From the NCBI GenBank assembly GCA_948567375.1, contig OX419759.1, positions 45,175,493-45,239,492 on the forward strand: 64,000 bases of DNA, in the 5' to 3' direction. A program made the translations under genes and the position numbers. This document shows positions 12,651 to 24,730 of the stretch, piece by piece (positions within the stretch are counted from its first letter, which is position 1; the number at the start of each line of letters is the position of its first letter). Source of the stretch: Lunularia cruciata. Taxonomy: Eukaryota; Streptophyta; Marchantiopsida; Lunulariales; Lunulariaceae. Below the pieces are notes generated by a model. The model was not told the DNA's origin. It made no database searches and was given only the letters and a program-made list of their open reading frames with translations.

Positions 12651-15600
12651 AGACCTCTTAGTTGATTTTTTCTTGAAGAGCTGTGTCTATACATGCAAGG
12701 GCATGGGGAGAACAAGTAAAAATAATTTATTTCAAAAGAATAGTCCCAAATCTTTCAAGTCCAAATAATGCTTGGAGGTAAAGAACTCAAGTTCAAAGAT
12801 CTTTTGACCCAAAGATCATACATTAATTTGAATGCATAGCCACTTAAATAAGGAATTGCCACTAAAGACCATTGGTATCCATCAAAAGCCTTGTGTGTTT
12901 GGAGAGTGATTTTTTACCTATTGATTGAAAAACATTGGCTATAAAACAAAATACACATGGAGTAATTTCACTTTTTGTTAGCAAATTTCAATCTTGAACC
13001 AAAGAGTGAGCATTAATCCTAGACCTTTGTAGTTTGTCAAAGTCGTTCAAAGTAATTTTTAATTGTTTGAATTAGTCCTTTGCACTTGATAGAGAACATG
13101 GTGTTTAGAAGTCCACAAGGAAGATCCTTGAGGTAATTCTCCATACTTCAACAATAAAAAGATGGGCCATCTATTGTAGGAGTGAGTTGGTCCAAAGTAA
13201 GAATCTCTACTTCTTGCTATAGAATTGGGAACTTAGCAATTTGGGATCATTCACGAGACAGAAGGAACGAGATAGCAATAAGGGTATTAGAGGAAACCAC
13301 TTTGCTTTATAGAGGAGAATTGGAAGAATATACTCGGGTTGGATGCAACTCAACTTAGAAGAATGACTATTGTTGGTGAATCTGGGTTACAAATGAAGAA
13401 ATTAACATCCAAATAATGGAGTCTTTGGAAAGAAGTGGTTAACAAACAATGGCTAAGGGGTGTGCAATTACATGAACCCAAATCAAAGAGCAATTGTGGA
13501 AATGATGATGAAACTATTTTGACCAAAGAAGATGACCTACATTAATAATAGCCAAGCCATCAACTTTGCATTTGCATATATATAAAGAGGAATTGGTCAA
13601 TAGGGCACATAGGTTTTACTTGCAAGCTAAGAGCATGCTCAAAGAATTTGAGGAACAACATACCTACCTCCTTCACGATAGGCTTTTACTTGGGGGTTGA
13701 ACCTTCTCACAAAGGAGGAGAGAAAGAAATTCCTCAATCACTATCACCCAATGGTGTCCCATCTTCCAATCTAAAGGGAGAGCTATCATTCAAAAGTATT
13801 GAGATGCATGTAGAGTATACAACAATTGGTAAGTTCATACTAATGGACGAAGAAGGAACCAGCTCGGTCTAGAAGGAGAGATTGGCACAGTCAAGACCTT
13901 GAAACCCAACAAAGAGACCAAGGAAGAATCTACAAGTAATCAATGTGTCTTTGGAGGAGGAAGAAAATACACATAGGAAGAAGAAGAATAAGAGAATAAC
14001 ACTCTCACCTTGTAGGGATCAACATCCAAATTAGAGAAGTCATAATGGTACAAAGATGTACAATTTAGCCTGAACCCAAATGAAAAAGGAGTAGACTAAA
14101 AAGATCCACAAGACCAAGGTAAGGAACAACAAAAAGAAACACAAATTTAGCCCACCCAAGAAGTAGAGGTACCCAAAGAAGAACAAGAAGAGGCCAAGGA
14201 GAAACCAAAAGAAGAACTTGAAGGGAGGACGTAGATTGAATTTAGAGAAGAAGACTTCCCAAGTGGAATGCAGACCAAAGTGAGAGGGGAGGGAACCCAA
14301 GAACAAAGAATACAAGTCACCAAGGATGCACATTATGTTATAATTTGATTTATTTTGCCTTGTAGCTTATAAAAGCAATTTTGTCCAAATACCAAGAAGT
14401 TTACCCATATGTCATAAATTACATCTCTCTTGTCCAAAGTGTAATCTAGTAAGGTAAAGACCATGTACAATAGTAAGGCAAAGTAGCAAAACTGGAAGGA
14501 AGAGATGGATAAAAGCTAAAACTTGTACAAGGAGGAGTGTCAAAAGGTGAACACATTAGTGCAAGAGAATTACAAGATAACACAACATAACATTCCACTT
14601 GTTGCATACCAAAACCAATACAAAAAAGATATTTGGAGTTGCAAGGAGACTTGAGTGCCCTTTGACTTGAACAAAAACAGAATAAACAAGGGTACAAAGA
14701 GCAGCTCAAGGCAAGAGATAAATAAGTAGTTAGTATTTGGGAAGAGTAGGAGACCTCTCAGACAAGAGTAGTCACCTTGGAAGTGTAAATATCTGAGTAT
14801 AAGAAGGAAATGGACATACAACTTGAAAGGATATGTGAAGAATTGAATAAGGAGGAGGGAGCAACAAAGACCAACCTCAAATGTTGGAATAAGTGACAAA
14901 GGAAGTGCAAGCCTTGAACAACAGCTAGAAAGAAAAGAAGGCAAAGATCCTCAAACAATTGGAAGAAATTTAAGATTAGTGGAAATTATGGAAGAAGTAA
15001 CTCAAATTAAGATGGTAAAGATGAAGTTACATGAGCTAAAGTTACATGAGCTAAAGTTATAGGTTCAACAGCTGAAGGTAAAGAAGTACAATATGAGAAG
15101 ATGGACTAATTAGCAGTTAGACTTTGTGAACATACAAATAGAAAATTCACCAAAACTTGTGACACATACCCCTTATGAATAGAAAATTACAAAGAGAGTA
15201 CCAAGCTCCATATTATGATCTACAAAGCAAAAGGTAGTTCTTTGCAGTAGTAATTTGGGCAAAGGACCCTTCATTGAAGAAGTTCTTTGTCGTTGTAGAT
15301 ATTCTTCTAAGTTGTAGGACCTTCAAAGATGTAACCTTTGGAGTAGTAAGTCCAAAGGAGACAAAATTGTAAGTTGTCTTTCGGAAGAATTCATACCTTT
15401 CCTAACGTTTGTAAGGTGTCTAATTAACCAACATATGAGTAGACAAGATAAGACAAAGATATGATTATCAATGTATAGTGAATATGAGCCAAGTAGATCT
15501 TCTAACTTCCACAATTATTATATTTATTGGGTTTAGAGTAGGAAGAGTATATAAGGCTTTGGCCTATAAAGTGAAAGAGCAAGAATCCCTTTGTTGCTTT

Positions 15601-15690
15601 TGCTTGAATTATAAGTATTAGTTGTATGTCTTCTATGAGTAGTGGTGAGGAATCCTCGTGGTAAGAACTTGAGTGATTGAGTGGGAGTGA
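12651..15690 (+). pseudogene. Decayed retroelement interior, copy 2
   Basis: Homologous to the interior of the element at about 4171-9270, for example 14390-14460 against 4545-4620 and 15220-15680 against 5340-5800; the copy continues at about 16445-16800 after an inserted LTR. Translated fragments on the plus strand include a helical, charged region near 13250-13330 and 13580-13680, and a Lys/Glu-rich stretch at 14150-14240. Stops are frequent, often TAG in place of CAG. The protein family is not recognised. Flanking LTRs are not evident here. Confidence 0.5.
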
Positions 15691-15695
15691 TCATT

Positions 15696-16439
15696 TGTAA
15701 TGCTCCGAGGACAAGAGAAGAGAGAAAACACAGATTGCACACTCAAACATTCGATGCCCCAAGGGAGCACCTTCTCTTTATTATATAGACAAAGAGGATC
15801 TCCTCCAAGGAAGCTCCACCATAGGATTAGGGACACAGATAGGTGACATGTCAGCAAGCTCCACCCTTGGATTATTGACTTGGATGGGTGACCTGTCTGG
15901 TCTAGGTCCTATATGGTTGGTCAAACGAGCTTTGACCGGAGGGAATCTTTTAGGGAATCTTCCTGTAGGAATCTCATAATCACGAGTAAGGTACCGTTGG
16001 AAAGCTCTCGACGAGACAAACCAGGGGGGAGGGAAGGCTAGCCTTTCCTCTGTTTGGGGGGGGGGGGGAATCTGCACATTTTCGAGGCCTAATTCATCCG
16101 TTTAGGCCTCCGAAATTGCCTTCAAAGATTTCTGGCATATTTTTGGTTTCTACTCTATTAGTAGAAGTCCCCTTTTGGTGATACCTCTTTCTGATCTGTT
16201 TAGTCCATCATGTGTAACATCCTTCCAGATGTTACCAAACCAATTCTCACCTTTAAATCATATGTCTAGCTATTGGTTCTAAGGTTCTCAAGTCTATTTC
16301 GGTTTCTGCCCTATTAGTAGAAGTACTCTTTTGGTGATACTTCTATCTGATCTATTTTGACCATCATGTATAACATCATTCTAGATGTTACCAAACCAAA
16401 TTTCACATCTAGATCATATGGCTAACCCTTGGTATTACA
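15696..16439 (-). repeat. Solo LTR, family D, minus orientation, with target duplication
   Basis: Read on the minus strand it begins TGTAATACC and ends GAGCATTACA, so the ends TGTAAT and ATTACA form a 6-bp inverted repeat. It is bounded by perfect 5-bp direct repeats TCATT at 15691-15695 and 16440-16444, the signature of LTR-element integration. A TATA-like 'ctatataataaag' is visible on the minus strand near 15772-15784. The LTR is longer than its relative at 5823-6426 because its first part is tandemly duplicated (16145-16290 and 16300-16439). A run of G occurs near 16057-16068. No internal region follows: a solo LTR left by LTR-LTR recombination. Confidence 0.82.
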
Positions 16440-16799
16440 TCATTCTTATTTGAGGCTAAGGTTTTGGATCCTTGGTAATTCTAAGGGAGTGAAGCAATGT
16501 CTTGATGGGTCTTAAGTGAATTGTAGTATTGAAAATACTACAAAATCAAAAAGCAAGGTCCTAATATCAATGCAAAGTACCTTTGGAGATGTGCCGCATA
16601 GGAAAGGTAGAATATATTCTTTGGAGTTGAATATTTTTGTAATGAAGTAGCTCCTTTGGAGTTGATTGAATCCTTTAGGAAAAGTTGGAACTTACTCCTA
16701 CTGAAAGTGATCTTTAGTTTTCCATTTGCTATAGTGCACCATAGAGTTTACACTACACTCTTCTACGAGTACTTCCTTCCCAAAAGGTAAAATGTGTGA

Positions 16800-18081
16800 C
16801 AATAAAGAATTGCAAGCTACCACATTCCTATGCAAATCTAGCTATTTTTTAACCATATTCTTGAGCTAACAACTTATTTTCTTACCATTATACCACATTT
16901 TTTTCCACAATGTATTACTACATTTACTATATAGATTCTACAAATATAACTTCCCCTTTTATTGTTGATTTTAGTTAGAAATAAACAAATATTACATATA
17001 TCATCGTATGTTGAAGAGATTAAAATGATTGCATCTATATTAATAAAATAATTATTATTTCATGCTCTAATGCTTGTTTTATTTTCATTTAATATACATT
17101 TTATTTATGCTACTTGATCATATTAGACATTTTTATTTTAAAATTGCAATTAGTATCTTGCATTTACAAATTCCTTCTAAGAACATTTTATTTCTTTGTA
17201 TGATGACTCTATACCTTCTTCTTACAAAGGTAAAGTGAATTAAATGGACTTTGTGGTCTTGTTCTCACGTGTGTGCTGTATACAAAACAGATTAACACAT
17301 ATAAAGAGTTTAAACCACATGCAGATGCTGATTTTAGACAATATACAGAATTTAAATGGTAGAAATACTTGGGACCAATCATAAACTACATAATAGTTCG
17401 CAAATATAAGTCTCTAAAAAAGTGAAGTCAAGAAATATATGGAATTAAAAATTCTTAAATCAATCTTGATATCCATATATCTAAATTTTACATACCATAT
17501 AAACCATCATCTTCAATGCAATTTAATGGGATTTGCTAGTATTGATATTTACTTCATAATATTTTACTCAAGATTCTAAATTCAATGGTATTATTAGTGT
17601 GAATTAGGAATCTTGAGAACCATGGGCTGAACAAACCTTCTTCTCGTAAAATGAACAAAAACAAGTGTGTTTTTCTCAAAAGCAATGAACCCTTCCAATT
17701 AAATAATCAAGAGTATAACTGGGTTCATTGCAAAACTAGTCTCTAATTATATATATATATTTTTAAAATATTTGAATAAATTTATTTATATTTTTAGTAT
17801 AGCCTAGATAATTGCCCGTTCTTATACCCACAAACTAGGCAAAAATATACGACATAAAAATGAATTTTATCTGATATTCTATAAAGCCATCACAAATGTC
17901 ATGCACATATAAGAAGTACTCCTTCCGTGCACTATGGCCCGATCTTAATCCGGTCTTATAGAATTCAACACTTAACATGGACTACATTTGATATCACAAT
18001 TAGCTCAAATTGAAAGGTTCTTACCTGAAATTAAATATAACACCCAGTTACATATAGCGGTAGAACCTTTGTTCTCATATA
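16800..18081. other. AT-rich intergenic DNA, no gene seen
   Basis: AT-rich, with the far end of the old element copy 2 presumably fading out near 16.8 kb. No gene, tRNA or clear repeat was found before element A. Confidence 0.5.
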
Positions 18082-18719
18082 TGTTGTGCGTATATACATC
18101 GCTACACAACATAAATCGCTGTCAACATCATACACTATAGAAGCACAACTCACACGTAAGTCATACATAAACTCTAAAGTGCCACAATAATCAGATCGTT
18201 TACAACTCGAATCAACTAAACTCAGATCAATACTTGATCTGATCCTCAACAACTTGCCAACAACAAGGCACTAATTACAATCAAGCCACATCCACTCTAG
18301 CTAAGAGAATCCAAGTGATGCTTGCCGGCTTTTTGTCCACTCTAGCCAAGAAATAAAAGGCTCAACATCAGAGAAGTGATCTCTTTGGAGCTATACTTCC
18401 AAGATATACTCTTGATTTTGACCTAGGTCTCATCCCAACCGTCCCACTGATGGCACACCCGACGGTGCAGACGGTGGGCCTTGCCATGAAGTAAATACCC
18501 TAAACACAAAATTTGACCGTTAGAAAGTAGTCTATGAGTAACTGCCAAAATGCCTCTAACTACTATCATTGGAACTCCAATGTCTTGATGTGACACTACA
18601 AATGGCGTGACAGTTGTTGTGCGTATATACATTACCACACAACATACATCGTTGTCATTATCATACAATATAGAAGCACAACTCACACATAAGTCATACA
18701 TAAACTCTAAAGTGCCACA
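18082..18719 (-). repeat. 3' LTR region of element A, flanked by ~105-bp repeats
   Basis: The segment has three parts: a ~105-bp repeat (18719-18615), a ~430-bp core (18612-18190) and a second copy of the ~105-bp repeat (18186-18082). The core matches the 5' LTR at 27113-27548. The terminal repeats are nearly identical, starting GGCACTTTAGAG and ending GCACAACA on the minus strand. A purine-rich AGGGGAGCAA lies just before the first repeat and would serve as the polypurine tract. The same repeat-core-repeat layout ends element B. Confidence 0.75.
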
Positions 18720-18888
18720 ATTGCTCCCCTAGTTGGCGGTTAGGTCCCTCTAAGTCCAGATAGCCATCTACTTCAAGTATATGGTATACACTATGATGGG
18801 CAAAGATCAGGAGGCCAGGTGCTATGGAGCCCCATCGTTAGTCATTTGTCTGCAATCTATACCATATAAAGAATGAAATAGCTATGGG

Positions 18889-19029
18889 TCAAGTACATAT
18901 AGGACATAACCATTGTCCTTGAGGAACCATCGTGAGGGGAGGAGTCATACATGCTATATGCTATCCTCTTGAACAACTATCACACACTTACATAATAGCA
19001 GCTCTACCAAAAGAGCCACATAACATACA
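18889..19029 (-). pseudogene. C-terminal PHD finger of element A polyprotein
   Basis: PHD fingers are C4HC3 zinc modules that usually read the histone H3 tail. Here the ligands are CMLC, CDSC, a His now lost from its context because the preceding Trp codon is TAG, a Cys (ACM), and WLCPIC just before the terminal stop. Copy B shows the intact GWH. The module sits after the integrase, where chromoviruses of plants carry a chromodomain. It probably served to guide integration or bind chromatin; that role is inference. Confidence 0.75.
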
Positions 19030-20216
19030 CCTCAAGCCTGCACGTACAAGTGCCAAGCTTGGGTCCATAGTACCATCAATGTTTGGGAGGTAGCATGGCA
19101 CACAATTGTGCACATGATCCTTCTAAATAACACTATCACGTCCTTCTAACACAAAGACTCCAGATGGCAAAACGTCATGCATTCTCAAGATAGTGCGGCC
19201 TATCAAAACATAAAGTGTTGTTGGTATTGTCTGTTGTAGATATACATAGTCACCTGGATGAAATTGACGGATCGAGGATCTATAACCTCATCAAATAGTA
19301 GAATAATGTAAGGTATCCCTATGTTGAGTAATTGCCAAGTTCTCAAAGGCCATAGGCATCACTTTCTGAAAGATCTCTGCCGTCAAGAACATGCGCTCAC
19401 CCATACATCTGGATCATCCAAGTCCAAGACTACAGTAGCATCTTGACGAATGGCTATAGGTAAATTTGGATCTCATCCATAGAGTAGAAGGTAAGGAGAG
19501 AAGGATGCTAAGGAAGCTTGCCGATTGAACCGATAGCCCATGGCCAACCAAGGTATTTGGAGATCCCAATCTCCCAAGTGGCCTCCCTGCAAACCATACT
19601 TTTGTAGTGCTCTCTTCACCGTTTGAACCACTCTCTTTGCTAAGCGATCTGCCTTAGGGTGATCTTGGGATGTAGTATAATGATCAATCAAAGCCTTGTC
19701 ACACAAGACTTGAAACTCCTCCAAGAACTCTGTACCGTAATCAGTGAAAACCTCAACTAGTGCACCAAAATGACTAAGAACTCAATCCAGAAACAAGTAA
19801 GCCATCCCTTCACTGGACTTGTCAAAAAGTGCCACCAACTCAATCCACTTGGAGAAGTGCTCCACCATCACCAAAACATACCGATGATATATCATAGTCA
19901 ATGGTAAAGGTCCAACAAAATCCAAACTCCAATGCTAACCCAATCCCATGATAGGTAATGGGTGTAACTATGGCATAGGAGCATTGAATGATGCTCTAAC
20001 CCAGTCACAAACCACACATCTAGCAACAAATTGCTGTACCACGGTTTGCATACCGTGCCACCAATAATGACTATGGAGCAAGCTATATGTATACTTTACT
20101 CCAAAATTTCCTAGCTCCTCATGAGCATGACGGACCAATTGTGGTCTTTGAGATGGAAGTGGTACTACTCGCACTCTACCATCCTCCCATACATGCAAAA
20201 GGTGCCTGCCCTCCAA
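19030..20216 (-). pseudogene. Integrase of element A
   Basis: Retroviral-type integrase inserts the cDNA into the host genome. The N-terminal zinc domain is visible at 20216-19968 (HAHEELGNFG with CVVCD). The catalytic region follows, with the third acidic residue region at about 19700-19620 (DHPKADRLAKRVVQTVKR; Lys stands where the catalytic Glu of copy B lies in GLAER). The region after about 19400 leads through HLGDY-type sequence into the PHD finger. Stops and frameshifts interrupt it. Confidence 0.82.
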
Positions 20217-20506
20217 TCTGAATCATTTGGCTTGCTGAAGGACACAATCTTTCTCCTTGGCCCCAACTGTGCCACCCACAACACTAGTGCAAAGATAGTC
20301 CATCACTAAGATGTCACCATGAATGTCTCGCTGATTGTACCAATATCTTCACTCTCTGGATCTATGACCTCAATAACTCCTCCTGTATGCGCTGAGAGAG
20401 ATACCATCAAAGTCTCAAAAAATATACAAAGAAAGGCAGATGCATGCCAACTTGGCACCATTGCCTCATCTATCTCACCATGCCAACGTGCTCCGGTCTG
20501 ATCCTG

Positions 20507-20900
20507 CTAGTTGGGACATGGGTTTCTACTCAACCCATCTACATCATGGTTCACCACTCTAGGTTTGTGAATAACCATGAAATCATACTCTTGTAAAATT
20601 AGAGCCCATCGTGCAAGCTTCCCTAAAAGCTTGTCAGACTCCATCAACCACTTTAGCGGTTGATGATTGGTGATGAGAGTGAAGGGGTTACCAAAAAGGT
20701 AACATTGGAAATGTGCTACTGCCCAAACTACTGCCAAACACTCTCTCTTATATGAACTATACTTCACCTCCTCTGAATTGTTGAAGTGACTAACATAGGC
20801 CACCACAAATTCCTTCCTCTCATCATCATGTTGGGTAAGCACTGCTCCAAGCCCCAATATACTCCAATCAATGTGAACCTTAAATGGTCATCCTCTTATC
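20507..20900 (-). pseudogene. RNase H of element A
   Basis: Degrades the RNA strand during reverse transcription. It reads IDWSILGLGAVLTQ, then YSSYKRECLAVVWAV and TNHQPLKWLM. The first Asp is kept, but the Asp of the usual TDHQPL motif is Asn here, consistent with a G-to-A change. A stop-free stretch covers 20857-20507. Confidence 0.85.
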
Positions 20901-21076
20901 GGTCTGCTCAAAATAGGAACAAATATCAACCTCTCCTTGAGCTCTACAAAAGCCCTCTCTTGCTCATCTCCACAACACCATTCTTGTGTAAGCTTGGTCA
21001 GCTTCGTCAAGGCCTTGGCAATGGCACTAAATCCTCTAACATAGCAGCAATAGAAGTTCATCAACCCAAGGAATGC

Positions 21077-21780
21077 TCACACTCTGCTCACATCTATAGG
21101 CCGAGGAATACGTGCAATAGCCTCCACCTTGGTTTGCTGAACACCAAGTCCTCTGGGGTAGATAGTGTGACCCAAATACTCAACCTGCTTGGGGAAGAAC
21201 CTACACTTCCTAGGATGTAATTTGAATCCATGTGATCTCAACCTCTCAAACACTTCCAACAATTGTCTCTCATGCTCCTCCATAGTAATGCTATAGACCA
21301 AAATGTCATCAATATAACACCGAGCAAAATCCAATCCAACTAGGATCCTATCCATGACACTCTGGAACTCAACAAGAGCATTCTTTAACCCAAATGGTAA
21401 GAACCTCCATTGATATAACACATCCTTATTGTGAGGATCAATAGCCCAAAATGTTGTCTTGGACTTATCTTCCTCCCTGATTGGCAATTGATGATATCCC
21501 GCTCGAAGCTCCAAAGTACTGAAGACCTTTGCATGCCCAATCACATAAAAAATCTCTTCCAATGTAGACATGGCATACCAATCAGCCTTGGTCTGTCGGT
21601 TGATAGGATGCAATCTCCACACATCTGCCTATTTGTGTAGTTGCCATACATATCCTTCTTGGTTGGCATCTTGGTAGCTGAAGCATACTCTCCATGTGAG
21701 ATCTCCACCAAATCAGCCTCAAAAAGATCTCTACTCTAGCTCTAAATCAATATCTTTTCCATACGACTATAGTGATAAGG
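21077..21780 (-). pseudogene. Reverse transcriptase of element A
   Basis: Ty3/gypsy reverse transcriptase. Seen in order are the LRAGYHQLPI region, FLPFGLKNA, and the catalytic YIDD box at about 21316-21305 (RCYIDDILVYS), then a thumb/connection segment with EYLGHTIYP. A long open stretch covers 21622-21077. Upstream the frame is broken. Confidence 0.9.
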
Positions 21781-22299
21781 ACGTCGGAAAATTGGTGTAT
21801 TGCTAATCAGCTCAATCCGTATACTCGGTCCCTTTAGAGCACCCAAATCCATCATATTGAAGGCAAAACAACTGGTGTGGCTCCTCAAGAACCTCCAAAA
21901 CCTCCTTCTTTCCTCTCTAGTAAGCTTGGGTCCAAGATTTGGCTCCCAAGTATCCTCTGTAACTATAGTAGGAGTAGAAGACGTACTGATTGGCTGCTAC
22001 ATTGGGCCCTTGGGAGCAATAGTGTCATGCCTCCAATCACTAGAGGTCCTAACCTTTGTGTGAAAAACTCCCTCCATTCTGGCTGCAAGCTCCACATGTC
22101 CTCTAGCTAAATCCCAAGTGGACCAAGGGTGTAATCCAAGTAGCCCACACTCACCTAGATGGACTCCAAGTAGACCACTCTCCCTAGTAGTTATTGGCTA
22201 TGTCCCAAGAATACCATATCCACTCAGTCTATCGCCTCCAACATGTGCTTGAATTGTCTCGGTAAGCATAAGGCTCTTAAGTATCCAAGTGGTGATGCC

Positions 22300-23285
22300 T
22301 ATCAAGTGCATCCTAGGCTGCTCTGCCAAGCCAAGGCTCACAATCTAGGTCAAACAGTTTAGGTCCATAGCTTGACCTAACACCTAACGTTTAGATGCCT
22401 CTGACATTGCTTGAACAACGGTTATACCAGTGCAAAAACCCATTTCCCGCTCTCTCTCATCGGCACTGGGCTCCACCAAATGCTGTAACTGTGAGTCCCA
22501 AACAAGTCCAGGTCCTCCCTCTCAAAAAGCATGAGAGCTTAGGAAACTCATGAGTGGGAGAGATGCGGCTCTAGGCTATCTCACTAGGTTCACCACTACC
22601 ATAGGTGACCTATCAACCACTACCACTATCTGATACTGATGCCCAACGTCCAAGATGTCATCAACAAGGATGTGGTCTAGTTGTTGAATCCCATCATATG
22701 CACGCTATAGAACCTCTTTGGGTAAGAGGTTCATCCACCAAAGACAAAGACAACGAGCTGATCCTACTCTGGCTGCATCTAACAATACAGTAGGTCCCAT
22801 CCAAGAATGGACCTGATGTGTACTTACCACCACTCTGGTGCAAGAATCACCTATCAAAGGAATGTTCTACGAAAGGTAAGTTGGAGAAACAGACTGATGG
22901 ACTTGGAGATGTTCAGTCCGTAACATCTCCCAAAAAATACCAGAACAAGGATCTTGAAGACCCAAACCTCAACCAGCACCGTGTATGTCCCTAACATGGC
23001 CATCCAAAAATCACCAAGTGGATTGACCCATGTCTCTCTATATCATGCATCCCCAATAAGGAAATGATTATTGGTAAGGCCTTCTGGTAACCTCTGATTG
23101 CTGACATTGGTAATAACTCAAGATACCAATAGGCCAAGTGTGCCACATGATGTAGAGACACTCGCCTAGCTATCTCATCTCTCTCCACATACAAGTACCT
23201 CTGTACTCATAAACTTGCTTGTAATACCACAACTAGTTCGGTGCTAATCCCACCAAACAACTCCAATAAACATATCCTCTCTATT
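22300..23285 (-). pseudogene. DNMT3-like C5 cytosine methyltransferase domain of element A
   Basis: C5 methyltransferases transfer a methyl group from S-adenosylmethionine to cytosine. Motif I reads ELFGGISTEL (a Gly has become Glu), motif II YLYVERDE, motif IV GWPC followed directly by a TAG at 22993-22991 where Gln is expected, then GHTR. Motif VI is at 'NIPLIGD' with a stop in place of the Glu. Motif VIII follows as LLDAARVGS then LCLWWMNLLP, motif IX as ADERERxMGFCTG and motif X as VLGQAMDLNCLT. The order I to X is canonical, unlike the permuted DRM family. It lies between the protease and RT. Dead by many stops and one or more frameshifts. Confidence 0.85.
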
Positions 23286-23619
23286 GGATACTACTAAGTA
23301 ATGAGTGTAGTATCTAAAGGTGTCAATGTAATTGACTTTGGAGGCTCATTCTCACACTCCTCTCCTGATAGTACAAAGGCTCCAATCCAAGCCCAATTGA
23401 TCTGCATGCTGCTGCAATGCCCCTTTGAACTCCACAATGGAACATCCATGGTGGATGGAACAATCCCACTTGTACTCCAAATCCAAGTGATCTACTCTAG
23501 TACTGGAGTATCCTCTACAGAGGTGTTCCACTCCAACAAGTCAACAAGCCAAGTAACAACACCACTAAAATCTGAAACTAATGCTGCCATGGTCACTGAC
23601 TCTAGTGAGCAAAAACTAC

Positions 23620-24010
23620 CACTACTAAAGCATACTTTAGGCAACATACCTGTCCCTCACCAGACTGCCAACCTGGTTTATAGGAAACTGTCTCCTCCCA
23701 ACTATCAATGCTGAAACCCATGGGGTATAACACTACTCCCCCAACTAGCACATCATTATGACTCAACTATTGTCGCATGAGCTCTCACCACCGAGCTATT
23801 AGTTGGATGACCAGGCTGAACCTGGAGAACAAGCTTCCCACGTGTGATGTATTGTGTTGAACCACCACCTAGAGATGTCTGGATCTGAAATAAACACCTC
23901 TCCACATTGGTCTTCTATAATTCCAGACCAACTACTATAGCCTTCCCCAACATAAGGGGCTGCGCACCAAAGTCTAACAAGACTCTCTATGGGGTATAGA
24001 CCTTCCCTAA
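23620..24010 (-). pseudogene. Aspartic protease of element A
   Basis: Processes the polyprotein. The catalytic motif reads LLDFGAQPL at 23980-23955; copy B has DSGA, so a C-to-T change has turned Ser into Phe. The following LxLGK and ESYDVLVGG match a retropepsin fold. It is followed by about 90-110 codons of unassigned linker before the methyltransferase. Confidence 0.78.
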
Positions 24011-24730
24011 AGGTCCCACTAAGCGGAAAATCCCATTCTGGTTATCCAATAGGACAAAATTAGGTGTGAACCACGCTCTCTCAAAAGGCCGGTCTAGTTG
24101 GCAACTCCACCAGTCTAGCCACTACAGCTTGCCATAAACCATTAGTTGTTGAACGGATCCCATGCTCCTCAACCAAGTCCACTCCACTATCAACCACCTT
24201 TTCTCTACTAGTAGGAACGACACCATTGCTACTCTCACAAAGCGTGGCAGCCAACCAGAACATTGGGGCTGGGTCAACTCCCAATGTAAATATGTCATTG
24301 GCTGAGAATAAAGAGCACCGCATAATCAGCCGAGCCGCCCCCAACATTGTGCTAGACTCAGTTTGTGTAGTAGTAGGTGGCTGACTAGTAGGTGGCTGAC
24401 TAGTACTCCATCATCACCTTCTACACCTGCATTGGGACATCTAGGAGCCATGGATGCCGTTTGCAATGCCTCAGATAGCATGAAAGACTGGGGAAGTCTG
24501 ATTTGTCCCCCAACCTCTCCTCTCTATGGGTCCAACTCCACTGATGCTCCTTTAGGCTCTGGAGCATGTACTGCACTCCTAGTCACTACTGTAGATGCAT
24601 CCACCTGTGCTGCTCTGCACATGAAGTCCAAAGCATCTCTATCACCACCAACATCTCTTCCACACATGAGGTGGAAGCCTTAACACCCAAATCTGATCTC
24701 CTTTGAGCAATAGCCATACTAGCCAATATC

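Noticed and set aside
14040-14958. Minus-strand hydrophobic ORFs of up to 124 codons rich in Phe and Leu
   Set aside because: Antisense of a Lys/Glu-rich decayed coding region on the plus strand, which gives Phe/Leu on the opposite strand.
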